Below, in pieces: positions 11,474 through 22,997 of a DNA stretch of 64,000 nt. The translations under genes and the position numbers were made by a program. Source of the stretch: Symbiodinium natans (taxonomy: Eukaryota > Sar > Dinophyceae > Suessiales > Symbiodiniaceae); the NCBI GenBank assembly GCA_905221605.1, contig CAJNDS010002728.1, forward strand, positions 1 to 64,000, in the 5' to 3' direction. The stretch's first letter is position 1, and the number at the start of each line of letters is the position of its first letter. The notes under the pieces are model-generated. The model was not told where the DNA came from. It worked only from the letters and a program-made list of their open reading frames with translations, and did not search any database.

Positions 11474-11734
11474 TTAGCAGCTCAACATCTGAGATGCTCT
11501 GTCGAATCCGGGCCCACATCTCAAGGTCATCGGCCACGCAAAGTACAGGGTTTCTTGGGAGGATTCCATGAGGCATTTTGCACAGGGGCCGCCACCCACG
11601 TTCTGTGTCGAGAACTGGTAGTAGTCATAGCCCGCGTAGTCGAAGATGTGTTGCCTGGCGCAGCGTTTTGCCTTTAAGGCCTCACAAGCCTGAACCCTAT
11701 AGACAGCCAGAGGAAAGAAGTGACACGGAGACAC
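11474..11734 (-). CDS. Possible exon, Cys/Tyr-rich, unknown
   Basis: The minus-strand frame reads RQHIFDYAGYDYYQFSTQNV then GGGPCAKCLMESSQETLYFA, with spaced Cys and aromatic residues unlike a random frame. TTTAGGG-type repeat lies on its right (11766) and CCCTAAA-like units on its left. No family recognised. Confidence 0.35.
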   Translation of the reverse strand: MSPCHFFPLAVYRVQACEALKAKRCARQHIFDYAGYDYYQFSTQNVGGGPCAKCLMESSQETLYFAWPMTLRCGPGFDRASQMLSC

Positions 11735-12894
11735 CCGTGCTTTGGGAGAACGGGGGGTACATCTTGATTAAGGTTTAGGGTTTACGGTTTAGGGCTTGGG
11801 ACTTTAGCCAGTAGCTCACGCGGCTTTGCACTTTGCGTCGGGGGAGTTGGATGTAGGACCATTCGCCCTCGGTGTCAAGACCGGCTTGATCTTGCAAAGT
11901 GCCATTGATCTGACCGCGACCCCCTCAAGCACCTGAGCCTAAGCCCGAAACCCAAACCCTAGAAGCCCAAAACCCGAACCCTCATTTCAAAAGGCCAGAG
12001 CCACGCGTGTTCGGCCGCAGGAGGCTGTTGGAAGAAGTCGAAGCCGGGAACCACCTCTTTCGGAGCACTTGCACGGCTTGAAAGCCGACAGCCGCCGGCT
12101 CTCTTAGAACACCTTCTAGGGTCTAGGGTTTAGGGTTTAGGGGGAACGACCATGGTCATGACAAACATGCGACTGCCAAATACGACCCAAGGACTTAGGC
12201 ACCACCTTGAGTTCTGCATCCGCTCTACACCCTCCAGCGCCCAGCCCCAAGAGCCGACTCCCTTCTTGAACCCCTAAACTGAAATTGCCCACCGCCCACC
12301 CCATACTCAGACGATAGCACCAAGAGTTCTTCGCACGTGCTTGGTAGTCACCGCCAAGAACGACCCACCCAAGTAGCGAAACTCGGGCTGAGCTTGGAGC
12401 AAAGGCAACGTCGGCATCGAAGTGACCTTGGGAGTTCGAGGGTTCAGATACTTAAGCACTCAACCCTAAACCCAAATCCCTAAACCCTCATTTAGGGATA
12501 TAAGGATTTAGGGTTTTCGGGTTTAGGGAGCCTTACAGGTTTAGGGCATCTCCTCCCTTCCCCGACAAAAGGGACCATTCTTCAGAGGGCGCCCAGCTCG
12601 AGTCTGGGCTCCCTCGCCGGAGGTGTTGGCGGCAAACGCCTTCCACTGGGGGGGGGGGTCTAGGGCTTCGGGTGGTAGCCCAGCCTTATTTCAAGGGGCC
12701 CAAGTCCTCCCAAAAGCTGTCGGACGTGATGCCTTCATAAGGGGGGTTTCCACCCCCAGGAATCCCAATGCCTGCTAACCAAACGGTCCTCCTAGATGGG
12801 CTTGGAACACAGGCACCAAACCCAAGTAAGGGCCACAGTTATGGGTTGAGGCTTCTGGGCAATTTCGCGCGTCCTCTGAAAGCCCCACGAAGTC
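11735..12894. other. Telomere-repeat mosaic, no gene seen
   Basis: Short CCCTAAA and TTTAGGG runs (11766, 12119-12141, 12458-12490, 12500-12545) separated by GC-rich pieces of 100-300 bp. A C-strand run at 12458 and a G-strand run at 12500 lie back to back. Confidence 0.6.
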
Positions 12895-13022
12895 CCAAAC
12901 CCTAAACCCTTAAACCCCAAAACCCCAAAACCCCAAAACCCTAAAACCCCAAAACCCCAAAACCCTAAAACCCTAAAACCCTAAAACCCTAAAACACTGA
13001 AACCCTAAAACCCCTAAACCGC
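12895..13022 (-). repeat. Degenerate (CCCTAAAA)n array
   Basis: CCCTAAA, CCCTAAAA, CCCCAAAA variants in C-strand orientation. The octamer drift differs from the perfect heptamers elsewhere. Confidence 0.9.
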
Positions 13023-13798
13023 AAATACCCGGAGCTCAAGTCGCGCCAGGCCCACCAAGGTCACGTACCACACGTTGAGCCTCGGCGCCCGGCTCGGCCT
13101 TTGCAGGAGGAGCTTTCGGCTTTCGTTTGGGGTTGAAGGACTTCTATGGAGATGTGGATTCGAAGAGGTAACTTAGCTAGGTACTGCTGTGACAGGGGAA
13201 AGTTTTAAACGGTAATTGGCTTTTGCTGTTCAAGATTCTTGAACAAGGTATCTTTTCTTTGATTCATCCGTTCTTCTTCGGCTTGCAATGTTCGTATGGA
13301 TTGCAGTCCATGCAGGGTTCAAGGCGTTGAGGCTCGTTGAAGGGTTTCCTTACTTAATGCCATGTTTGGAGCCCATGGCGCCGCTCATCTGAAGGACTCT
13401 GCTCCACAGTTTCATGGTAGTGACTGTAGGGAAGTCCTAAGCGTGCCCTAAATCCAAATACCCGAAACCCTAAACCATCCAGCCGAGGTTTCCTCTCGCA
13501 GCTTTACTGGAAAGCAATGCAGAAGCCTAACCACCTTAGGTTCAGCTTCGGGATCGTATAGGGTTTATAATGCCCCGAAACAAGGTTAGAGCCCGCCCTG
13601 TGCAAAGCGAAGTTCCCAGCGAGTAGGCGTGAGACTTGCTACCTCAAGGCTAAAAGGTTACCTACTTCACTACCATATACCTAAACCCTGAGCCCCTTCA
13701 GCACCCTCCAACCTGAAATCCAGAAGCCCGCCATGTCGTGCAAGGCCCGGGCAGCTGCACTGGAAATCGCAGCAGCAGCTCCTCAGAGGGACTTAACA

Positions 13799-13851
13799 TA
13801 GGGTTTAGGGTTTAGGGTTTCAGGGTTTTTCGGGTTTAGGGTTTAGGTTAG
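13799..13851 (+). repeat. (TTTAGGG)n tract
   Basis: About six G-strand units, some with TTTCGGG or TTTCAGGG variants. Confidence 0.9.
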
Positions 13852-14092
13852 ATGCCCCGGAGCCCGCTGCGTAACAGAGTGAGAAATGTGGGATTCGAGG
13901 GCTTGGGAGCCTTGAAGGTTATAGGGCTTTCAAGAAGTGAAGGCGTGCCATCGCCAACTTCACCCAACCTTAAACCTCCCCGAGATGCGAGCCCATGCTG
14001 CGACAAAGGCACGCAGGCCGGGAAGGGCCGCTGTGTGAGCAAGCGCAGCTGCACCTTCCGACTTTCAGGAAGGGACTGCTTGAAGGACCCTG

Positions 14093-14229
14093 CTTGGAGG
14101 TTCATGGTACTTCTTAACCCAATAACTGTACTTATGACCCAATGATGACCATGTTGGGGCACGTAAGGGGCTTGTAAGTGGGCTATAAGTACAGTTATAA
14201 TTGGTTAGTAAGTATCATGAACCTCCAAA
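14093..14229. mobile_element. Inverted-repeat MITE, family A, copy 3
   Basis: CTTGGAGGTTCATGGTACTT to AGTATCATGAACCTCCAA. Well-preserved palindrome including ACTGTACTTATGACCC / GGGCTATAAGTACAGT. Confidence 0.85.
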
Positions 14230-14628
14230 ATGTGCGTTGGAGTCCTTCTATTGCGCCTTCAACCCTAAACCCTCGGAGGTCTGGGTTTGGGGCCCCTCAA
14301 CCCCTCCGAGGCTTAGGGCGGCTCCTAGGGTCCCTCAACCCCTAAACCCCCCCCTCCGCCCCCTACCAAAAAAAAAAAGAAAACCTAGCACCCCTCAAGA
14401 GCAAAGGGGTAGCCTCGCTGCGCTGGCCCAGGTTCACCCAATTTCGGCCCTGGCGCAGGGGTCAAGGGGAGGGACGGGTAAGGTTGAGGGTTTGGGGCTT
14501 GTAGGGGGAGCTCTTGCGTGATCAAATCAAGAGATGCCGTCTAGGCTCCATGTTGAGGTGAAACCCCCTAACACCCCTCCCCCCTCCACTTTCTTTTCTT
14601 TAAACAAAGCACCCCTAAACCCTGAAAC

Positions 14629-14920
14629 CTAAACTCTACAACAAGAACAAAGGTCTGCAGCTCGCCCCCAAGGAGGCGAAACCGAAGGCCTGAAGGACCG
14701 GCAGGGCCTGGGCTCAACAGGCTTGCTTTTGGGTCGAGTCGACGGTTGTTGGCCAAAAAGGGTTGTAGGGCTGTTGAGGCTTCGAAGCGTTGTAAAGGTG
14801 TAGGTCGAAGCTGTTCTTGAAGCCCTTCTAGTTGTTCTGAGGCTTCTGAGGCACGAGCCTCCTGTGCGGATAATTGGGAGGTGCTCGTGCTGTGCTGACA
14901 TGGAAGATGGGTTCTGCGAC
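14629..14920 (-). CDS. Possible exon, coiled-coil-like
   Basis: The minus-strand frame contains SQLSAQEARASEASEQLEGL, continuing as QEQLRPTPLQRFEASTALQP. Its heptad-like pattern suggests a coiled coil. Boundaries not determined and the alternative frames also stay open, so confidence is low. Confidence 0.3.
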
Positions 14921-15052
14921 CGAAGCACGAACACAACACTCGATCCTGCACCCAATAGCGAAAATATTATTGACTACTGGATGTGCTGCCGTAGCTAGAT
15001 CCTGAACTCAGGCCCTTTACCTGCCGACCGGGACTGTTGACATTAGTTCACG

Positions 15053-15215
15053 AGGATCACGGAGGAAAGGTGAAGCCGGAAACACGTGGCAAGCTGTGTA
15101 ACGTGATCCCTGTGCCCTGTGAGACACTGCCAGGGCTCGCGCATCGATTTCCGTCGTCCTGAGAAACCCATCAACGTCAAAAGCACGGGTCGCAAGCTCT
15201 GGGTCCTTGAAGCCT
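15053..15215 (-). CDS. Possible exon, unknown
   Basis: A minus-strand frame reads KDPELATRAFDVDGFLRTTE then IDARALAVSHRAQGSRYTAC. The pattern looks coding, but there is no family match I can name, and another frame is also open over the same interval. Confidence 0.3.
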
Positions 15216-15416
15216 TGAAGCCCTTAGGGCTTGCAGCTTCTCTTGGCAGAAAGGACGGGCGCTGAGAGCCAGGCGTGGTTGTGCTGCTGGTTGTGGCGGC
15301 GGTGGTGGTGTTCGTAGACGCATCTGGGCACAGAAGGCCGGAATGCTGCATCATTGTCTGTTGCTCAGCATCCAGCATGTTTAGATTCCTGGAGTGTGCC
15401 GCAAGCCCCTTCAAGC

Positions 15417-15470
15417 ACCCTAAACCCTAAACCCGAAACCCGAAGCCCTAAACCCTAAACCCTAAACCCC
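15417..15470 (-). repeat. (CCCTAAA)n tract
   Basis: C-strand units with CCCGAAA/CCCGAAG variants, running to the left edge of a coding-like island. Confidence 0.9.
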
Positions 15471-15481
15471 CCACCCCCCCA

Positions 15482-15605
15482 AAGGGCTGCTTCTTGCGCG
15501 GCCGAAGGCGCTGGGGTCGCCCGGAGGCGCCGCCACCTGGGTTGGCGCCTCGGGAGCCGGGGGAGCTGCCTCCGCAGCCAAGGCCTCGGCACTTTCTTTT
15601 CTTGG
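15482..15605 (-). other. Telomere-flanked coding-like island, Ala/Pro-rich
   Basis: A GC-rich island with CCCTAAA units on the left and TTTAGGG-like units on the right. Read on the minus strand it gives KESAEALAAEAAPPAPEAPT then QVAAPPGDPSAFGRARSS. It may be an exon whose introns carry heptamer tracts at their ends, or a gene shred. Confidence 0.35.
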
Positions 15606-15611
15606 CCCCAG

Positions 15612-15700
15612 GATTTAGGGCTTATAGGGTTTAGAATTTAGGGTTATGGGTTATAGGGTTTAGGGTTTTTAGGGTTTAGGGGTTTAGGGGTTTTGGGTGC
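15612..15700 (+). repeat. Degenerate (TTTAGGG)n tract
   Basis: TTTAGGG mixed with TTATAGGG, TTATGGG and GTTTTTAGGG variants. Confidence 0.85.
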
Positions 15701-15904
15701 AGGATTAAGAGCGCAACTTCTGGAAACTCCGCCCCACTTGGAAGGGAGAAACTTGTTCGGCAGGTTTGCTGCAGGAGTCTTTGAGTATGGGTCGGGACTC
15801 AGGAAGAGGGCGGAGCCGGGCCGTGATTTGCTCAGGCTGTGGCGATCTCTTCCGCCCGTGTCCATGCCTGCACCAGCTGCTGGAAGGGCTGCTGCAAGCC
15901 ACGG

Positions 15905-16021
15905 ATCTACTTTTTGTTGAAGACCCCCTCCAAAAAGAACAAAACCGTTCTTCCCTATAAGAGCAATATGGGGATGATTACCTTTGATTTTTTTGGTGGT
16001 TCTTGAGCAAATAGTAGGGAT
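15905..16021. mobile_element. Inverted-repeat element, family H, copy 1
   Basis: Left end ATCTACTTTTTGTTGAAGAC; right end, reverse-complemented, ATCCCTACTATTTGCTCAAG. The ends match those at 62011-62139 and 23264-23369, defining a family with TACTA-TTTGCTTAAGAACCCCCC termini. Confidence 0.5.
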
Positions 16022-16132
16022 GGGAGCGTTAGATATAGCTTGCCAAGAGGCAGCGTGATCATAGCAAGGTGACATGCCATTTGACAGAAGGGGGTGGGGA
16101 CGGCGGAACGTCCATGGTGGTCATTCTCTGAC

Positions 16133-16460
16133 TTAGGGGGCCATTGTGCTCTGTCCTATTCTGACCCCTTCCTCCTTCACAAGGCATGTGCCTGCCTCGT
16201 AGTCGCTGAAGATGCCGGCCGGGCTCGAGGGCAGCTGAAGCGGGCGCCAGGCCAGCGTCACGCCTCGGCCGTTTGGGTCTTCGGGAAGCTTAAATCCGAA
16301 TGGCTCTGTACATTGCCCTTCAAATGGCAGGTCCCAACCCCACGAGCAAAAGCTGAGTCGAGAGCTGCGCTCGTCGATCTCATCTCGATTTCGTGCAAGA
16401 GCTGTGTGCTCGTAGCCATCCGGCAAGGAAATCCTGAGGCTGTAGCTTTCGAGAGCACTT
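16133..16460 (-). CDS. Possible exon, unknown
   Basis: The minus-strand frame reads SLRISLPDGYEHTALARNRD, EIDERSSRLSFCSWGWDLPF and then EGQCTEPFGFKLPEDPNGRG. Gly/Trp/Cys/Pro spacing is protein-like. Another minus-strand frame is open over the same stretch. An (AC)n run at 16503-16521 lies just outside. No family recognised. Confidence 0.35.
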
Positions 16461-16978
16461 TCTGATCAGGGAACAGAGGTAACGAGCAACGGAAAACGGC
16501 TAAAACACACACACACACACATCGAGAGTGAAGGAGAGTGTCTTGAAATGCCCCTTGCCGACTCTACATCGTATTTCATGCGATCAGAAACCGGGCGAAA
16601 CCTTAGCAACCCTTAATCCGTTTGGGCAGTTCTTTAGACCCCCCCCCCTCCCTTGGGCTCGGAAACCCTACAGCCTAGAAATCCAACAAGCCCCAAACCC
16701 CGGCCTCTGAGATCCCCCCCCTCTCCCCCCCAGAGCACCGTCCTCAAAGTTTCCAAGCCGGCTGGCGCACGGCGAGGCACACGGAGGCCCAGCGAAACCT
16801 CAGCAAAAGGGCTCTAGGACGGTCGTTGGACTTTGCACTTTGGCTGGGGATGCGGGACCCTGAGACTTTGGTGCTCATGTCGGACGGAACCGCATCATGT
16901 GAAGCTATCTGAATGCGCCCTCGTCTTGACCAGCGGTAAGTACCTAAGAGTTGAGGGCCCTGAGACACATTTGACCCC

Positions 16979-17076
16979 CTGGTTCTTCGTAAGGAATTAG
17001 GGAATCCGGGCCCCAAAAACACCCTTTAAGGGATTCTATAGGGTATCTCATTCCCCCATTCCCTACTCAGAGCCAG
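16979..17076. mobile_element. Inverted-repeat element, family C, copy 1
   Basis: CTGGTTCTTCGTAAGGAATT at the left; the right end ATTCCCTACTCAGAGCCAG is its degenerate complement. Central ATTCTATAGGGTATCTC. TTGAC occurs close to both ends. Confidence 0.65.
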
Positions 17077-17964
17077 TTGACTCATCTGCTGGTTCTGGCT
17101 GACGTCTGTTCCAAGGAATCCTGTTTGACGAAGGACACAGCAAACTGAAGGTGAGGCATGAACCGGAGAGGTCTCTGTCCACTCCCTAAACCCTAAACCC
17201 TAAACCCTAAACCCAAAAACCTGAACCCAAAGAGCCCAACATACTCAACCCCTTCCTGTGTGCAGATGGGACGCCCAAACCTTCGTGCCCGGTGTCGGCA
17301 GGTCGTACCAAAGCAGGTAGGGCCTGGGCCATGGGGCGACGGGGGCAGGGGTGCAAGTGGGGGGGGTTTAAGACGTTTAGGGGTTTGGGGTTTGGAGTGT
17401 TGAGTCTGAGGGTTGAATGAAGGATTCAGGGTGTTGAGGGATTCAGGGGTTTAAGAAAGGATCCCCACGACTGGGTACAGCCCTTAGGGGTTTAAGGTAG
17501 AAGTCCTTGAGAAGCCGCGAAACCTTAAACCAGAACCATTCAACCTGCTCAAGCCCTAAAAACCCACTACCGAACTCCCCTGCTCTAAACACTCAACCCC
17601 CCCCTAAACAAACTCAAACCCTCAACCCCCCGAAGAAACCCTCAAACCCTCAAACCCTCAATATCCCAAATATCCCTAAACCCTCAAACCTTAACCTGAG
17701 CCCCTTGCTGCTCCATGGAGCCGAAACTTTGCAGGGGCCTCGGACTTGGTTTTTGAAGGAGGTTTGGGACTTAGTGGGGTTTTGGGGTTTAGGATTTAGG
17801 GTTTCGGGTTTGGGGTTTAGGGGTCGGATTTCGGATTTGCAGCAGGGGCGTTGAGGGTTTTCTGCGGCTCGCGGAGAGGGGGCTTCTACGGGGGGTTTAG
17901 GCACTTTGGGCCTTTTGAGCTCTGGGGGGTTCATGGCTTTACGGGTTCGCTGAAGGGCCAACAA
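17077..17964. other. Telomere-repeat mosaic, no gene seen
   Basis: CCCTAAA runs at 17186-17215 and 17575-17700 and TTTAGGG runs at 17365-17455 and 17775-17830 separate short mixed islands. Frames here are repeat-derived. Confidence 0.6.
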
Positions 17965-18069
17965 CCCCTAAACCCTAAACCCTAAACCCTAAACCCTAAG
18001 CCCTAAACCCTAAACCCGAAGCCCTAAACCCTAAACCCTAAACCCTAAGCCCTAAACCCTAAACCCTAG
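17965..18069 (-). repeat. (CCCTAAA)n array
   Basis: About 15 C-strand units, some CCCTAAG and CCCGAAG. Confidence 0.95.
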
Positions 18070-18399
18070 AGTGGAGGATGGTCGGGCCTGGAAGGTAGGG
18101 TTGAGGGTTTTAGAGGATCGCGCAAACAGCACAGGAATGATGAGTTTTTTTTCCCGATGCTCCGGGGCTTTGCAGACTTGACAATGCTTGTTGTGGTGTC
18201 AGAAGATTGCATGTGAACATCAGCATCTCGCCATGCCCCTGTAGTCCAAGACCTCTCGACTTCCACTTTGCTCTTGGGGCTGCGCGGTGCTTGGACGGAG
18301 AAGCTGGACCTCGGAAACGGGAGCCGCGGGCTTGGGCCTTTGGATTCTTGCGACACCCGTGGCCGCTAACTTCCTAAACCCTAAACCCTAGACCCTAAA

Positions 18400-19300
18400 C
18401 TCAGCAATCGACTTCAGAGTGTGTTGCTCGAACTTGAACGGCCCGGAGCCCAAGTCTGAGCCCTGAGCCAAGAGATTTTGGTTTAGGGTTTGGGGACAGA
18501 CCTCAGAAAATTCTTAGGGTCATCCACACCCCAGGGTTGAGGACATAGGATCATCTACCCCCCAACCGCTCTCCCCTCAACTACTATTATACCTGCCACG
18601 ATCAGCATCCCTCGAAAGTTTTTTGGGGCCATCCAAACCCCGAAGACCATCTGCCTCGGATGCCTCCGACACGCTGGTTTAAGGCTGCGGCTCGGCGACC
18701 GTGCCTGAGGGGTTCAAGACCTGCAGCAGCGATGGGTTGGGCTTCGAAATTGTAGGCTCACAAAGCAGACATTTGCAACTCTCAGTAAGAAAATATGCAT
18801 GTATGCTGCGATGTAAGATCTTCTTTTTCATCTTAGGAGAGTTTCTATTAGTACGTATCATGTTGCGACATCATCTCATGTGATGTCATACAATATGTCA
18901 TTGGGCGTAGCTGGGCCCACATCCACCCGACTGCTCCTTCCTTCCCAGTCGCCTGCAGCGCGAAGACATCCGCGGCACGATCCGCGGCGCTGGCTGCAGC
19001 AGTGCCGCCCTGCGTGGACTGGGGCGAGATATAAAGGCCCTTTATGCTTGAAACAGGGATTTCGGATGCCTGTGATACTGCGGCCCAAAGAAGCTAGGGC
19101 AGGGTGCCCCCGAAAGGGACCACTGAACCTTAGAGAACTGACAGAAGTTGCATGTCATGACAACCGGACAGAGGCCTGGATTCCAAAGGCGTAAGGGGAG
19201 CCCGCCAGCATGGGGGTCGCTGCGAAGACGATCTGAATGCCTCAAGGGGCAAGCTGCGGAGGAAGCCCAGAAAAAAACAAAAGAGAACAACAACAACTTA
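18400..19300. other. Spacer, possible exon debris
   Basis: Mixed composition with overlapping frames on both strands at 18880-19290. None is clearly coding. Confidence 0.3.
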
Positions 19301-19488
19301 GAGCGCCCTAAAACCCTAAACCCTAAACCCTAAACCCTAACACCGCTCACTCCTTAAGCAAGGCTTTTAGGGTTTTTCTGGGTTCTCTGGGAGGCCCTGT
19401 CAGGAAGGCTCCCGCCCGGCCTTGGCGATAGCTGGAGCATCCCGTGAAGCCTCGGCACGGTCCAACAAATCCCTCCAGAAGGACCCTG

Positions 19489-19572
19489 AACCCTAAACCC
19501 TAAACCCTCAACCCTAAACTTACCCTAAACCCTAAACCCTAAACCCTAAACCCTAAACCCTACACCCTAAAG
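19489..19572 (-). repeat. (CCCTAAA)n array
   Basis: About 11 C-strand units with minor variants (CCCTCAA, CTTACCCTAAA). Confidence 0.95.
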
Positions 19573-19980
19573 AGAAGGATTGCGGATTAGGATTTCGGGG
19601 TTCAGGCTAGCAATCTCCGCGGTCCCTACAACAAGGCCTTTACACCCCCCACAAAAAAACAAGATAGCAAAAGGAGAGGATAGGCGCGGTGTAGAACTTA
19701 GCCTAGTTGCTGAGTACCCTGGCCCCAAAAAAGGTTAACCTTCGAATTAGGGTGGGATTGTACATGCCCCAAAAGGTTAAAGTTCATCTACTCAGCTACA
19801 AAGTTAGCGTTGAGGGTTTTCTAGACGGGGGACAAGCGGGACCTGAGTGTGGACTCGCATGGTTAGGCCCCGGCTCGTGTTGTCTCCCGCCTGGCTGCTC
19901 AGGGCTCTGGAGGGCCCAGCAGGTCTTTGAATAGGGTGGGCTTAGGGCTCCATAAGGGGAGCTCAGCTTGTGTAGTGCAG

Positions 19981-20028
19981 CCTAAGCCCTAAACCCTAAA
20001 CCCTAAACCCTAAACCCTAAACCCTAAG
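19981..20028 (-). repeat. (CCCTAAA)n array
   Basis: Seven C-strand units. Confidence 0.95.
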
Positions 20029-20163
20029 GTTGACGGGACCCGCTTGGAAGCTAGGCAGTGCACTTTCGGCCGAACCCAGCACACCTGGGCTCCAAAGGCC
20101 TACGTTAGGGACAGCCACAGGATTGAAGTCCCTAGCCCTGCCCTACGTAAGGCTTCTATAAAC

Positions 20164-20277
20164 CTTGGTAGCCCAGCAACCATCTTACAATGAGGGCACC
20201 TCTTTTGGGGTTGGATATTTTTTTATAAGGGAAACAGAACCCAAAAAAGGGTAAAGGGTACCACTGGGGCTACCAAG
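20164..20277. mobile_element. Inverted-repeat MITE, family B, copy 1
   Basis: CTTGGTAGCCCAGCAACCAT to GGTACCACTGGGGCTACCAAG. The centre holds TTTTATAAGGGAA. No target duplication is visible at this copy. Confidence 0.8.
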
Positions 20278-20769
20278 AGAAGCATAGAAGCCAAGAGGGG
20301 ATTGCAACAAGGATCACTCTGAACACCATTGACAAGCCCGAAAAGGGGGGATCTGAGACTGCCAGACATCTTGGCCCTCCGGCCATGCCGGGGGCATAGA
20401 AGAGCTTGAGGCCTGTGCCTCAGAGTCTCAGAACAAAGGAGCGAGGAAAAAGGCTCTGCAACATTGTGAGTAAAGCCCAAGTCCCGAAACTCAGAAACCC
20501 CGAACCACATAAAGGACCCCAGACCCTCACTGGGCTTGCGGCAAGAGAGGAGATAGCCGGGAGGAGGTATGACGACCTCGATGTGCAGGATGGAAGGCGG
20601 CCACAAAACCACGCTCAGACAAGCAAGCTGAACAGAAGGCCCAAGGTCCAACGCGCCGTTCTTCATTCTTCGTATCTCCTGGTTGGTGCTCCTTCTTGGA
20701 TTGTGCAGTCAACACAATGTGCCGCACTAAACGAGGAATGGTGCCGGAAACCGCCAGACCCTAAGCCTG

Positions 20770-20883
20770 CTGGCTCTTCGTGGGGAATGAGAGAATTTTA
20801 CGTACCCCATCATAATCCCTTAAAGGGTAGCAGTCTAGGGGGATGCAAGGTACCTAATCCCCTCATTCCCTACGAAGAACCAG
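20770..20883. mobile_element. Inverted-repeat element, family C, copy 2
   Basis: CTGGCTCTTCGTGGGGAATG at the left; ATTCCCTACGAAGAACCAG at the right, a good complement. It shares both ends with the copy at 16979-17076. Confidence 0.75.
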
Positions 20884-20999
20884 CCAGCAAAGCCCCAAGC
20901 CCTAAGCTCAGGTGCCAACCAAAGATCCCCCCGTGGCAACCTCTGCAGGGACAGGATCCGTGCCAGGATCGGAAGGCTCGAGTCCTTTAGGGGTTCAAA

Positions 21000-22340
21000 C
21001 TGTAATATGGTTCCTTATCGCACTTTATTTTTAGAATATTATGTCTTTTTGTTGTTCTTTCTTTCTGTCTCTTTCTCTCTCTCCCTTCAAGAAATATATG
21101 AGGGCAAAGAATGTTACATTGTAAGCTCGTTCGTCCGGCTGTTCAGTCGTGCACTCTTTGATGAAGACACATGGTTGTAAAGAGAACGAAGTCAGCGAAA
21201 TGAGCCCCCTTTCTTGTTCTGCGTTATGATTCAGGGGTCCGTTTGCTGGTTCGCGAACTCAATTGACTGGGGATTCTGCATCCAGAGCCCCCTGTATGTT
21301 GCTGCGGCCTTTCCCATTGATCTGTGGCTTAGTTGGCAAATCTTATGGTTGTTACCTGGGCGCTTATCGGACATGCAGCCCATCCATAAAAAACTCAACC
21401 AACTCCACCAATCATCCTGTCTACAAAAAATTAGGGGTGTCCAGTAGTCGTAAGGCTCAAGCCCTACAGTGGTGGTTCAGCAAGGTCCAAAAAACCCTGG
21501 CGATTTGCAATAGCCGCTGTCGCAAGCGAGCTTGTGGTGGGTGGCCTTCGTGACGTGCAGAAGATATGTCTGCGGCTTTGCGAAGATATGACACCCTAAG
21601 CCCTAAACCCTGAACCCTGAACCCCGAACCTTCAACCTGGTTCAACCAGCTTCAACCCTAAGCCCAGCATAGCAAGGCCCGCAGAACTGTCTGGTGGCCT
21701 GCGCCAAGGCAGACCAAGACCGGTTTAGGGTTAAGGTTTCGTGATATTATCTAGAAGTTGTGACATAGACTGTCGCCGGAAACCTGCCGCAAAGGTCAGC
21801 ACCCCAAAGTCCTCAAGCCCTAGTCCTTTATTGTCCCCAAACCTGAAATCCTAAAGTCCAACATGCAGGGAGCCTCCACCTCCGTGGTCACGCGCAAAAG
21901 GAACACCGTGTGCAGCCTGTGTTCGCATGTGGATGAGCATGCTCCTGCATGTACGTATGTATGTATGCATGTAGCTATGTATGTGTACGTACGAACGTAT
22001 ACCACAAAAGGCTGGTTCAGAACTTTTGGGGAACGCGCTGTATGGCCGTGCTGTAGCCTGGATCTGAACTGACGCAGCTAAATCGCACTAACGCAGCCAT
22101 ATAACCTTAATCGGGTTTGTGCGAGTGAGCAGGAAGCAAAGTTCGAAACTATATGAGTGTGGGAGACATGCTGCGTCGCCCGCGCCCACAAGACCGAGGC
22201 GCACAACCTGAAACCCAAACGACTTCAGACGGGTCTCCTGGCTCCAGTTTCTCTATTTTTCGGGCTGCTTCGAAATTCTTGTGGAGCTGAGAAGAGCACG
22301 TCTGCAGGGCCGCGAACTCCACCGACACGTCCCTGAGTTA
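21000..22340. other. Spacer with no gene I can support
   Basis: Holds a (CT)-rich stretch at 21058-21088, CCCTAAA/CCCTGAA units at 21595-21660 and a GTATGTATGTATG run at 21955-21990. Open frames are short and not convincing. Confidence 0.4.
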
Positions 22341-22360
22341 GGGTTCAAGGTTCAGGATGG

Positions 22361-22477
22361 GGGATAGGATTAGGGGGACCCTTGGGGATATAGACCCTCT
22401 GAATAAGGTCCCTGCTTAAGAGAGCCAGAAGAGGGTTCAGAAGGGGTTCCTTTTTAAGGGTCCCCCTTATCCTACCT
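22361..22477. mobile_element. Single inverted-repeat element (GGATAAGGGGGACCCTT ends)
   Basis: GATAGGATTAGGGGGACCCTT at the left is matched by AAGGGTCCCCCTTATCCTACC at the right. About 117 bp, no coding. I found no second copy here. Confidence 0.55.
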
Positions 22478-22639
22478 AGGACAGGAAGGGAGGACATGGG
22501 CTGGCTCTCTGTTGGGGGTGGAGCGTGACACCTCTTCTCTTTTGTTGAAGTACCCTCGCACCGGGCTTGAGGGCCCTAAATTTCAAGCCCATCATAAACC
22601 TCTATCCCTCACCAAAACCGTGGACCCGCAACCCAAACA

Positions 22640-22890
22640 CAACACAAACCTACGAAGCCCTTAGCTACGAGCTCTTCGACGCTGAGGGGCGTCATCTGCT
22701 GGCTGGGAAGGCCGTCAGCCACACCCCAGCAGACCTGGCCACAAGGAAGTCAGGCCCCTGGCTTACTGGGACATCCCGAAACCGTGAATCAGGGAAACAA
22801 GGGCTCGATGGCCCAAACTCAAGTCTCTTTCTCCTCAGGGGCTGGGCGTACTCGAACGAGAGACTCCTCTGGGGAGGCATCTTGTGCTCA
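22640..22890 (+). CDS. Possible exon ending at a family B element
   Basis: The plus-strand frame reads TYEALSYELFDAEGRHLLAG then KAVSHTPADLATR and runs to 22899, where the family B element begins. CTTG/GTAGCC at the element's start would serve as a splice donor. The minus frame is also open, so strand is uncertain. Confidence 0.3.
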
Positions 22891-22891
22891 A

Positions 22892-22997
22892 CTTGGTAGC
22901 CCAGCAACCATACTGTAATAAGGGCACCCTTCTTGGGGTTGGCTATTTTATAAGGGAACCCAGAAAAAAGTGTAAAGGGTACTACTGGGCTACCAAG
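22892..22997. mobile_element. Inverted-repeat MITE, family B, copy 2
   Basis: CTTGGTAGCCCAGCAACCAT to ACTACTGGGCTACCAAG, flanked by a perfect 4-bp target duplication TCAA. Confidence 0.9.
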
